Assembly: GCF_900590885.1 (NCBI RefSeq)
Contig: NZ_UUON01000050.1
Location: forward strand, 682,001-746,000
Length of the DNA: 64,000 nt
DNA from: Pseudomonas viridiflava
Lineage (GTDB): Bacteria > Pseudomonadota > Gammaproteobacteria > Pseudomonadales > Pseudomonadaceae
Direction: 5' to 3'
Shown piece after piece: positions 1 through 7,244 of this stretch (positions within the stretch are counted from its first letter, which is position 1; each line of letters opens with the position of its first letter). A model generated the notes under the pieces. The model was not told the origin of the DNA, searched no databases, and was given only the letters and a program-made list of their open reading frames with translations. A program made the position numbers and the translations under genes.

Positions 1-2043
1 TGTAGGCGGCGATCACCTTGAGGTTTTCGGTCACGTCAGACACCGCTTCCAGCTCCAGGCCCTTGACCTTCACTTCGCCTGCCTGATCGGTGATCGACTG
101 GTTGCCCGAGCCGATTCGGGTTACCAGCACGTTTTTCTGGGTCAGGTCGTAGACCGCCGCGCTCAGCAGGGTATTAGAACCGGGCGGCTGATACTTGATC
201 CCCAGTTCCCATTGCTTGCCTTCGGTGGGCTTGTACGACTTGACCGGGTCAACGCTGGCGTTGCTCGCTGGTTGGAAGGATTCGGCGTAGGACAGGTACG
301 GCACAAAGCCCGAATCGAACACATAGCTCAGCGCCGCGTTGCCGCTGAAGTTCTTGCTGCGATCAGTGTTGGTCGCGTCCAGCTTGTTGAAGTAGGTGGT
401 GCCCTGGTGCACCCAGTCTTCGCGCCCGCCGAGGGTCAGGCGCCAGTTGTCGAGGGCCATCTGGTCCTGCACGTAGAGGCCGGTTTGGACGGTTTTCTGG
501 TTGTAGTCGTAATACGGTGTTACGCCCACCGGGCGCAGGGTGGGCGTGGTGTTGACCGGGTCGAAAATATTGATGTTCGACGCGGTGCCGTAGATCGTCC
601 GGAAGGAAGTGTCGGTGCGCTGGTGATCCAGGCCGAGCAACACGGTGTGGGTGATGTCGCCGCTGGCGAAGTCAGCCTGGAAGTTGTTGTCCACCGCGAA
701 CTGACCGATGTTCTCGTCAACATTGGTAGACGAGCGGCTGATATCGCCCGCTGCGTTAGCCGGGGAATAGATATAGGAGCCCACGGTCAATTGCTGGAAC
801 GACAGCTCGGATTTGGTATAGCGCAGGTTCTGGTGGAACTGCCAGGTGTCGTTGAAGCGGTGTTCAAACGCGTAACCCAAGGCGTAGTAAGTCCGGTCGT
901 AGAACTCGTAGTCCGGGTCGCCGAGGTTCTTGTGGTGGGAAACGTCGCCCTGCGGGAGCTTGATCTTGGTGCCCTGGATCGGCATGAACTGGCTGGTGGC
1001 CCCTGTATCGTCGCGGGTGAACTGCGACAGGAAAGTCAGCTTGGTATCCGGGTCGATATTCCAGGTCAGAGTCGGCGCAATGTTGTAGCGTTTGTTATCG
1101 ATATGGTCGACCTGAGTTCCGGCATCACGCACCACGCCGCTGAGGCCATAGAGGAACTGGCCTTCATCGTCGATCTTGCCAGTGCTGGCGAAGTTGATCT
1201 GGCGGTAGTTGTCGCTGCCGTATTGCACCTGGATGGCGCTGCTTTGTTCGGCGCTGGGACGGCGGCTGACCATGTCCAGCAGGCCGCCCGGTGGGGTCTG
1301 GCCATACACCGACGAGGCCGGGCCGCGCAGCAGGGCGAGACGGTCGAGGTTCCAGGTCTCGGCTTTGGGGTTGGCGTAAACGCCGCGTGGCAGTGGCAGG
1401 CCGTCGAGGAACTGTGTGGGTTCGAAGCCGCGCACGCGCATCCAGTCATAGCGGGTGTCGCTGCCGTAGCTGGCGGACACGATGCCCGGCATGTATTTAA
1501 CCGCGTCATCCAGGTTCTGCACGTTGCGGTCTTGCATCTGCTCGCGGGTGGCGACGGAGATCGAACGCGGGGCTTCCACCAGCGCGGTGTCGGTCTTGGT
1601 GCCGGCGGCGGTTCGCGACGCGAGGTAGCCTTGCACAGGGCCCCACGCACTTTCATAGCTGCCTTGGCCGGTGATGTTGGTCACCGGCAGCGCCATCACG
1701 CCTTCCGGAACCGCCACCAGGGAATAAGTTCCCGCACTGCTCTGCTCCAGCTGCAACCCGGTACCCCGCAACGCCTCACGCAGCGCGCCCGGCGCGTCGA
1801 ACTGGCCCTGCACCGGGGCCGAGGTCTTGCCCGATGCCAGCGCGGGGTTGAGGGTCAGCGCGAGGCCGGCCTGGCTGGCGATCTGGTTCAGGGTGCTCGC
1901 CAGCGGCGCGGCCGGCAGGTTGTAGGCGCGCACGCTGGAGGCCTGTTCGGCGGCGATCAGCGAGGTGCTGGCCAGCGGGGCACTGAGGGCAATGGCCATG
2001 GCTAACAGGCTGGGGCGCAACAGGGTGTCTAGCGTGCGGGACA
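1..2043 (-). CDS. TonB-dependent siderophore receptor with STN signalling domain (partial)
   Basis: Outer-membrane ferric-siderophore transporter; the C-terminal barrel end lies beyond base 1, leaving 681 codons. The ATG at 2043 follows a good CAGGAG. The order visible is: a signal peptide (about residues 1-35), an STN domain of FecA/FpvA type (about 40-115, Gly-Leu-Gln-Leu-Glu), a plug beginning near 140 (APRSISVATREQ, then YMPGIV and MRVRGFEP) and beta-barrel strands. The STN domain shows that it signals to an inner-membrane anti-sigma factor, and the FecR/FecI pair encoded just upstream on the same strand is the obvious partner. The exact siderophore cannot be read from sequence. Confidence in class is high and in substrate none. 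Confidence 0.95.
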
Positions 2044-2086
2044 TAGGGCGGCTCCTGAATGGAAGTAATTCGCAATTGCCTATGTG

Positions 2087-2104
2087 CCGAATGAGAATTG
2101 AAAA
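2087..2104. promoter_or_regulatory. possible Fur-like site upstream of receptor
   Basis: AATGAGAATTG resembles one half of a Fur box, about 50 bases before the receptor start. The match is only partial, so direct iron repression is inferred from context. Confidence 0.3.
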
Positions 2105-2133
2105 GTGATAGGGCAGCGTGAAAATATTTTTTT

Positions 2134-2156
2134 GTGGTGGGGGCTTGCCCCCGATG
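2134..2156 (+). repeat. REP element (single, diverged)
   Basis: GTGGTGGGGGCTTGCCCCCG forms a GGGGGC-TT-GCCCCC hairpin of the REP family found elsewhere in the window. It sits between the anti-sigma gene and the receptor gene and could stabilise or end the upstream message. Confidence 0.75.
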
Positions 2157-2180
2157 GCTATAGACCTGACACCCAATAAC

Positions 2181-3149
2181 CTAAGGCTTACCTTTAACCG
2201 TCACCCACCACGGCGTGTGCTGCTCAATCTGCACCGGCAACGTCGGCAACAGCGCATTCAACGCCAACGTGGTGTCATGCAACGGGAAGCTGCCAGTGAT
2301 GCGCAAGTCGGCCACCTGTTTATCCACACCCAAATAACCCGTTCGATAGCGGCTCAGTTCTGCCACCACATCACCCAGCCGGGCGTTGTCGACCACCAGC
2401 ATGCCGCGTGTCCACGCGTCGGTAGCCGGGGTAACGGCCAGCAGCGGGCCAAGGCCATCACTGCGCATCAGCACTTGCTGGCCTTCCTTGAAGATCTGTT
2501 CCTGCTTTAGCGCCTCGGGCTGCGCGCCCACCGCCGATTGCAGCACGCTCAGGCGCGTGGCGTAGTCTTCGCGCTTGACGATAAACCGCGTGCCCAGCGC
2601 CCGCAGGCTGCCGTCGCGGGTTTGAACATAGAATGGCCGCGCATCGTTGTGGCCGGTTTCGACGAGGATTTCGCCTTCCTGCAACACGATCAGCCGGCGC
2701 TTATCGTCGAAACGCACATCGATGGCGCTGTGGGTATTGAGGTTGATCACCGTACCGTCCGCGAGCTTCAGCGAGCGCTGTTCGCCGGTGGCGGTGCGCT
2801 GGTCGGCCAGCCAATAGTGGATCGGCACGTAGCGTTCGCCGGCAAACAAGGCCAGGCCGCACACCAGCGCGATGCTCGCCAGGCCGCTGCCCAGCTTGCG
2901 CACACGCTGGCGAATGCCTTCGCGCGACTGCAACAGTGCCACCCGCGCCGGGCCCGAGGCGATGCTGAAACGCTGGTCGAGCATGCCCAGCTGGCGCCAC
3001 GCGCGGGCGTGCTCTTCATCGCTGGCCAGCCATTTACTGAACTCTTCGCGTTCGATGGCGCTGCCGTCGCCCGAATCGAGGGACAGTTGCCAGGCAATCG
3101 CCGCATCCAGCACACGGGCCGACACCGGCTTGGAACTGATCACGCTCAC
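2181..3149 (-). CDS. FecR-family anti-sigma factor
   Basis: Inner-membrane regulator of 322 residues that holds, and on signal activates, the ECF sigma factor encoded just upstream. The start chosen is GTG at 3149, which overlaps the sigma stop as GTGA. A longer reading would run back into the sigma gene. The N-terminal cytoplasmic segment (about 10-60) has the family pattern of acidic and tryptophan residues (AIAWQL, HARAWRQLG). A membrane segment spans about 88-104 and the periplasmic FecR domain begins near 125 (RSLKLADGTVINLNTHSAI). The length is typical. With the receptor's STN domain it completes a cell-surface signalling trio. Confidence 0.93.
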   Translation of the reverse strand: MSVISSKPVSARVLDAAIAWQLSLDSGDGSAIEREEFSKWLASDEEHARAWRQLGMLDQRFSIASGPARVALLQSREGIRQRVRKLGSGLASIALVCGLALFAGERYVPIHYWLADQRTATGEQRSLKLADGTVINLNTHSAIDVRFDDKRRLIVLQEGEILVETGHNDARPFYVQTRDGSLRALGTRFIVKREDYATRLSVLQSAVGAQPEALKQEQIFKEGQQVLMRSDGLGPLLAVTPATDAWTRGMLVVDNARLGDVVAELSRYRTGYLGVDKQVADLRITGSFPLHDTTLALNALLPTLPVQIEQHTPWWVTVKGKP

Positions 3150-3664
3150 GACGGCTCGCCATACAGCGCGATATAGCACTGGCGAATGCCCTGGGCCAGG
3201 TACTGGCGCACGCGCGGTACCGACACGCCCAGGCGCTGGGCGATTTCTGCATGGCCCAGGCCGTCGAGGCGGTTATAGAGGAAGGCTGCGCGGGCCTTGC
3301 TCGACAGCTTGCCGAGCAGGCGGTCGATGGCCTTGAGGTCTTCGAGGATCAGTTGCTGTTCTTCCGGCGAGGGGTGTTCGCTTTCCGGGATCAGCATCAG
3401 TTCGGTGAGGTACGCCTGTTCCAGCGCGGCACGACGGAAGTAGTCGAACAGCAAGCCCTTGGCGATCGCCACCAGAAACGCGCGCGGTTCGCGGGGTGTA
3501 CGCAGCTCGTCACGGCCGAGCAGGCGCATGAAGGTGTCCTGGCTCAGGTCCTCGGCGCGGCTCGGGCACGCCACATTGCGCCGCAGCCAAGCCAACAGCC
3601 AGCCACGATGGTCGCGATACAACGCGCCAACCAGCTCACTGTGTGGGTTTGGGACCGACGACAA
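3146..3664 (-). CDS. FecI-type ECF sigma factor
   Basis: Extracytoplasmic-function sigma factor of 172 residues, expected to direct polymerase to the adjacent receptor gene. Region 2 covers about 10-75 (RDHRGWLLAWLRRN, SRAEDLSQDTFMRLL) and region 4 about 115-165, with the helix-turn-helix GHAEIAQRLGVSVPRVRQYL. The only in-frame start near the usual length is TTG at 3664, preceded by GGTGA. It is translationally coupled to the FecR gene by a 4-base overlap. A Fur-like site lies about 30-50 bases upstream. The target is inferred from position; the family assignment is firm. Confidence 0.93.
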   Translation of the reverse strand: MSSVPNPHSELVGALYRDHRGWLLAWLRRNVACPSRAEDLSQDTFMRLLGRDELRTPREPRAFLVAIAKGLLFDYFRRAALEQAYLTELMLIPESEHPSPEEQQLILEDLKAIDRLLGKLSSKARAAFLYNRLDGLGHAEIAQRLGVSVPRVRQYLAQGIRQCYIALYGEPS

Positions 3665-3694
3665 GGCATCACCGAATAAACAAGAGGTTTAAAC

Positions 3695-3715
3695 TAACGA
3701 GAATTATTCGCGATT
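3695..3715. promoter_or_regulatory. candidate Fur box upstream of ECF sigma gene
   Basis: TAACGAGAATTATTCGCGA contains a GAAT-T-ATTC inverted core resembling the Fur consensus. Iron-starvation sigma genes are normally Fur-repressed, so the placement fits. It is a by-eye match only. Confidence 0.5.
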
Positions 3716-3764
3716 GTGTCAGAGGCACAGGCAGGGCGCAATTGGCGTCTGTCGGGAGATGACA

Positions 3765-4472
3765 TTAAAACGATGGCGCTTGTTTACGCCGTTTCCATTG
3801 GCTCAAGCGCTCTTGCAGCGCCTGGGGCGAGTCGATTTGCTGGCTGCGTGCGCGGCTCAACAGGATCAGCATCAGCTCCGCCGTGGCCAGGGCATCGGCG
3901 CTGGCGTGATGGCGTTCGCCCACCTGCAGGTTGAAATGGTTGATCCAGTCGTCCAGCCCGGCTTCGCGAATGTGCGCCTCGGGGCACAGCAGCGGGGCGA
4001 CCTCGGCAACATCCAGAAAAGTGTGGGCCAGCCGGTAGCCCAGGCTGTCCTTGAGCGCGCGGCAGAGCATATGTTGATCGAACGGCGCGTGGAACGCGAG
4101 CAACGGGCTGTCACCAACGAATTCCATAAAGTCCAGCAGCGCCTCTACCGGGTCGCTGCCGGCGGCGATGGCGCTGGGGCCCAGGCCGTGGATCAGCACG
4201 CTGGGGCTGAGTTTGCTCTCGGCACGGTGCAGGGTGCGTTCGAACAGCTGCGAGAAATCCACCGCGCCATCCTCGATCACCACCGCGCCGATGGACAGCA
4301 CCTGGTCGCGGTTGAGGTTCAGGCCGCTGGTTTCCAGGTCGACCACGACCCAGCGTTGAGCCTGTAACGGGCCGTCGCCCAATACGCCGGGCTTGGGCAG
4401 TTGCGCCAGTCGCTGTTGCTGCGTCGCGTCGAGCCCGGGTTTTTTCGTACGCAACCAGCTGAACAAACTCAC
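3765..4472 (-). CDS. DnaQ-like 3'-5' exonuclease
   Basis: Protein of 235 residues of the DEDD exonuclease superfamily (the fold of the DNA polymerase III epsilon subunit). Catalytic residues are visible: Asp45 and Glu47 in VVDLETSGL, Asp132 in HAPFDQHML, and His189/Asp193 in HHASADALATAEL, giving the DEDDh pattern. The start is GTG at 4472, overlapping the stop of the preceding DUF294 gene as GTGA, so the two are co-translated. True replicative epsilon lies beside rnhA, so this is a separate nuclease of unknown substrate. P. aeruginosa carries the same gene pair, as I recall, near acetate permease. Confidence 0.9.
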   Translation of the reverse strand: MSLFSWLRTKKPGLDATQQQRLAQLPKPGVLGDGPLQAQRWVVVDLETSGLNLNRDQVLSIGAVVIEDGAVDFSQLFERTLHRAESKLSPSVLIHGLGPSAIAAGSDPVEALLDFMEFVGDSPLLAFHAPFDQHMLCRALKDSLGYRLAHTFLDVAEVAPLLCPEAHIREAGLDDWINHFNLQVGERHHASADALATAELMLILLSRARSQQIDSPQALQERLSQWKRRKQAPSF

Positions 4473-6391
4473 AGCTGATACCGCAAGGTCAGGCTGCTTT
4501 GCAGGCGTTGGGCCTGGCGCAGGGATTCACGCAGGATGCGCCGGTCGAGGTGGTTGAGGCTGTCGGGGTCGACGCGGTTGGAATACGGCTGGTTTTCGCG
4601 CGTCTGCAACTGGTGCTGCTGCATGCGGGTTTGCTGAATAAAGTGGTATGCCTCTTCATAGGCGGCGCCGTCCAGCGGCTCGATAACTTCCTTGACCACC
4701 AGCTGGCGCAGACGCTCCAGGGTGTTGTTGGCGTGGATGCCATTGGCCAGGGCCAGCAAGCGTGCGCCGTCTACAAAGGGCGTAAGGCCCTGGACCTTGA
4801 GGTCGAGGGTGGCTTTCTCGCCGCCTTTACGTGTGAGCACGAATTCTCGGAAACGTCCTACGGGTGGGCGCTGGCGCAAGGCGTTCTCGGCCATCATTCG
4901 CTGGAACAGACGATTGTCGGCTACCTGGTCGAGGATGCCCTGGCGCAGCTGCTCGCAGCCACGTTCCTCGCCCCACACCACGCGCAAATCGAAATAGATG
5001 CTCGAACTCAGCAGATTCTCCGGCGTGGCCTCGCGAATAAACGCGCCGAAACGCCGCGCCCACTCGGCTCGCGACAGGCACAGCTCGGGGTTGCCGGCCA
5101 TGATATTGCCCTTGCACAGGCTGAAGCCGCACAGCGCCAGGCTCTGGTTGATGTGCTGCGCCAACGGCAGCAGGCGGCCACGGATCATCGCGGCGTCGAC
5201 GGCGTCCTTGGCGTCGAACAGAATGCCGTTGTCCTGGTCGGTGAACAGCGTTTGCTCGCGCCGGCCTTCGCTGCCGAAGCACAGCCAGCTGAAGGGTACG
5301 CCGGGGTCGCCTTTTTCGGCGAGGGTCAGTTCGATCACCCGGCACACGGTGTGATCGTTGAGCAGGGTAATAATGTGGGTGATCTGGGTCGAGGACGCGC
5401 CATGGGCGAGCATGCGCTCCACCAGTTGGCCGATCTCGCCGCGAATCGCCACCAGGTTGTCCACTCGCGGCGCGTTGCGGATGGTGCGGGCCAGGTGCAC
5501 CAGGTCGACCCGTTGCAGGGAAAACAGGTCGCGCTCGGACACCACGCCACACAGGCGCTGGTCTTTGACCAGGCACACGTGGGCGATATGCCGCTCGGTC
5601 ATGGCGATGGCCGCGTCGAAGGCGCTGTGGTCCGGGGTGAGAAAGAACGGGGCCTGGGTCATATGGGCGTCGATGGCCTGGCTGAAATCGCTGGTGCCGT
5701 CCGCCACCACCTGGCGCAGGTCGCGCAGGGTGAAAATCCCCAGCGGCGCCTTGTGTTCATCGACGATCACAATGCTGCCCACTTGCTGCTCGTGCATCAG
5801 CGTCACCGCCTCGCGCAGCGGCGTCTGCGGGCTGCAGGTGACCGGGTGGCGCATGGCCAATTCGCCCAGGCGGGTGTTCAGGGAGTATTGCGTGCCGAGG
5901 GTTTCCACGGCTTTTTGCTGCACTTGCTGGTTGACCTGATCCAGCAGGCTGCTGACGCCGCGCAAGGCAAAATCGCGAAACGGGCTGGACAGCGCGAACA
6001 GCTTGATAAACGCCGGCTTGTTCAGTTGCAGGCAGAAGGTGTCTTCGGCGGCCTTGTGCTCGGTGCGGGTCGCTCGTTCACCCAGTAGCGCGGCGAGGGG
6101 GAAACACTCGCCGGTGGTGATTTCGAAGGTGGTCTGGGTTGAATCCGGCCGCTCGCCCACGACGCGGCCCTGCTTGACGATGTAAAAGTGCTCCACCGGC
6201 CCGCCCGACGGCTTGAGAATGCTCTCGCCGGGGCCGAAAAAGCGCAGTTGGCACTGCTCGACCAGGAACGCCAGGTGCGCGTGTTCCATCTGGTTGAACG
6301 GCGGGAAGCGTTGCAGGAACTGCAGGGTGCCGTGGATGTTCTGCAATACAGCAGTTTTCCCCGCCTGGGCGAAGGCATCAGCTTTACTCAT
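4469..6391 (-). CDS. cNMP-binding / CBS / DUF294 putative nucleotidyltransferase
   Basis: Soluble signalling protein of 640 residues. The order is: a cyclic-nucleotide-binding fold (about 20-130), a linker, two CBS motifs (about 155-290, including PLREAVTLMHEQQVGSIVIVD), a nucleotidyltransferase-like domain near 375 (GSEGRREQTLFTDQDNG, the Gly-Ser and Asp-x-Asp pattern of GlnD-type enzymes), then the DUF294 C-terminal domain. ATG at 6391 is preferred to TTG at 6397; neither has a clear ribosome site. Members of this family are thought to sense nucleotides and possibly modify a partner protein. The partner is unknown, and the co-translated exonuclease is the obvious candidate. Confidence 0.9.
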   Translation of the reverse strand: MSKADAFAQAGKTAVLQNIHGTLQFLQRFPPFNQMEHAHLAFLVEQCQLRFFGPGESILKPSGGPVEHFYIVKQGRVVGERPDSTQTTFEITTGECFPLAALLGERATRTEHKAAEDTFCLQLNKPAFIKLFALSSPFRDFALRGVSSLLDQVNQQVQQKAVETLGTQYSLNTRLGELAMRHPVTCSPQTPLREAVTLMHEQQVGSIVIVDEHKAPLGIFTLRDLRQVVADGTSDFSQAIDAHMTQAPFFLTPDHSAFDAAIAMTERHIAHVCLVKDQRLCGVVSERDLFSLQRVDLVHLARTIRNAPRVDNLVAIRGEIGQLVERMLAHGASSTQITHIITLLNDHTVCRVIELTLAEKGDPGVPFSWLCFGSEGRREQTLFTDQDNGILFDAKDAVDAAMIRGRLLPLAQHINQSLALCGFSLCKGNIMAGNPELCLSRAEWARRFGAFIREATPENLLSSSIYFDLRVVWGEERGCEQLRQGILDQVADNRLFQRMMAENALRQRPPVGRFREFVLTRKGGEKATLDLKVQGLTPFVDGARLLALANGIHANNTLERLRQLVVKEVIEPLDGAAYEEAYHFIQQTRMQQHQLQTRENQPYSNRVDPDSLNHLDRRILRESLRQAQRLQSSLTLRYQL

Positions 6392-6615
6392 AAACAAGAC
6401 CGCATTTTTTTGTCGTTATCGTCCTGCATGGTCGACTCCCGCGCGGCGGGTGCCCATTGGACGTAAGTCTAGGTCGATGAAAACATCGTACAACTAAGGA
6501 AAAACCTTACATGACTATCGTCCAAACCCCGTAGAACACCCACTAGTCAAACTTTCCGACGAAGTGCACATTGATCGCCCTTCCGCAGATGTCTGACGAG
6601 TGTGCTGGGAGATTG

Positions 6616-7083
6616 ATGAGAACTGCTGAGAACCGTATGTCCGACCACGATATTTTGAGCGATGCCGAGCGCGAGGCGCTGAGCGCCGTGATGCTGGAGC
6701 CTGATTTGCCACCGCAACGCGTGTTGATTGTCGACGACGATAAGGACGCGCGCGAACTGCTGGCGGAAATCCTGGGCCTGGACGGTATTCGTTGCATGAC
6801 CGCCGACAGTGGCAAGACAGCGTGGGAGTTGTTGAGCTCCAGCAGCTCCATCGGTTTGCTGATTACCGACCTGCGCATGGCCCCAAGCAACGGCCTGGAA
6901 CTGATCCGACAAGTGCGCGGCTCCACCCGGGCGGCGCTGCCGATTATCATCATGTCGGGGGATGCTGAGGCGCCTGATGTGATCGATGCGATGCATTTGA
7001 GTGTGGTGGACTTTTTGCTCAAGCCGATTGATAGCGTGAAGCTGGCGAAGATGGTGAAGCGGGAGTTGGGGATGGCCTCCTGA
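6616..7083 (+). CDS. orphan single-domain response regulator
   Basis: Receiver protein of 155 residues with no output domain. ATG at 6616 follows GGGAGA at good spacing; an earlier TTG at 6571 lacks one. The acidic pocket is at 40-42 (IVDDDKD), the phospho-acceptor Asp85 lies in LLITDLRM, Ser114 in IIMSGD and Lys136 in LLKPID, so phosphotransfer should work. There is an N-terminal extension of about 35 residues before the receiver. No histidine kinase is adjacent, so its kinase and target are unknown. A REP pair and the malate synthase terminator follow. Confidence 0.9.
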   Translation: MRTAENRMSDHDILSDAEREALSAVMLEPDLPPQRVLIVDDDKDARELLAEILGLDGIRCMTADSGKTAWELLSSSSSIGLLITDLRMAPSNGLELIRQVRGSTRAALPIIIMSGDAEAPDVIDAMHLSVVDFLLKPIDSVKLAKMVKRELGMAS

Positions 7084-7107
7084 TTTTGGGGTGAATGTGC
7101 CGGCCCT

Positions 7108-7179
7108 ATCGGGGGCAAGCCCCCTCCCACACTTGAATGTGTTCACAAATCAAATGTGGGAGGGGGCTTGCCCCCGATG
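7108..7179. repeat. REPIN: two inverted REP elements
   Basis: Two oppositely oriented copies of the GTGGGAGGGGGCTTGCCCCC unit (7108-7131 reversed, 7155-7179 forward) are separated by about 23 bases. This is the paired arrangement mobilised in trans by RAYT transposases in the P. fluorescens group. No RAYT gene is in the window. Confidence 0.92.
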
Positions 7180-7209
7180 AGGCCCTAACAGCCACCACCA
7201 GCCCCAAAG

Positions 7210-7241
7210 AAAAAGCCCTGATCTCACGATCAGGGCTTTTT
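7210..7241 (-). terminator. rho-independent terminator of glcB
   Basis: AAAAAGCCCTGAT, a 6-base loop, then ATCAGGGCTTTTT lies immediately after the glcB stop. It is symmetrical enough to work in both directions, so it may also end the response-regulator transcript. Confidence 0.93.
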
Positions 7242-7244
7242 CAT

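Noticed and set aside
212..2005. Plus-strand open frame of 597 codons opposite the TonB receptor
   Set aside because: Its translation is low-complexity Ala/Gly/Val/Arg text typical of antisense high-GC frames, while the minus strand gives a coherent receptor.
2320..2328. Exact DnaA box in the fecR gene (also 28736, 53665 and 53944)
   Set aside because: Single or coding-region copies without clustering; treated as background.
7108..7179. Inverted repeats considered as possible CRISPR or insertion-sequence ends
   Set aside because: No regular spacers, no cas or transposase genes; the core matches REP/REPIN units.
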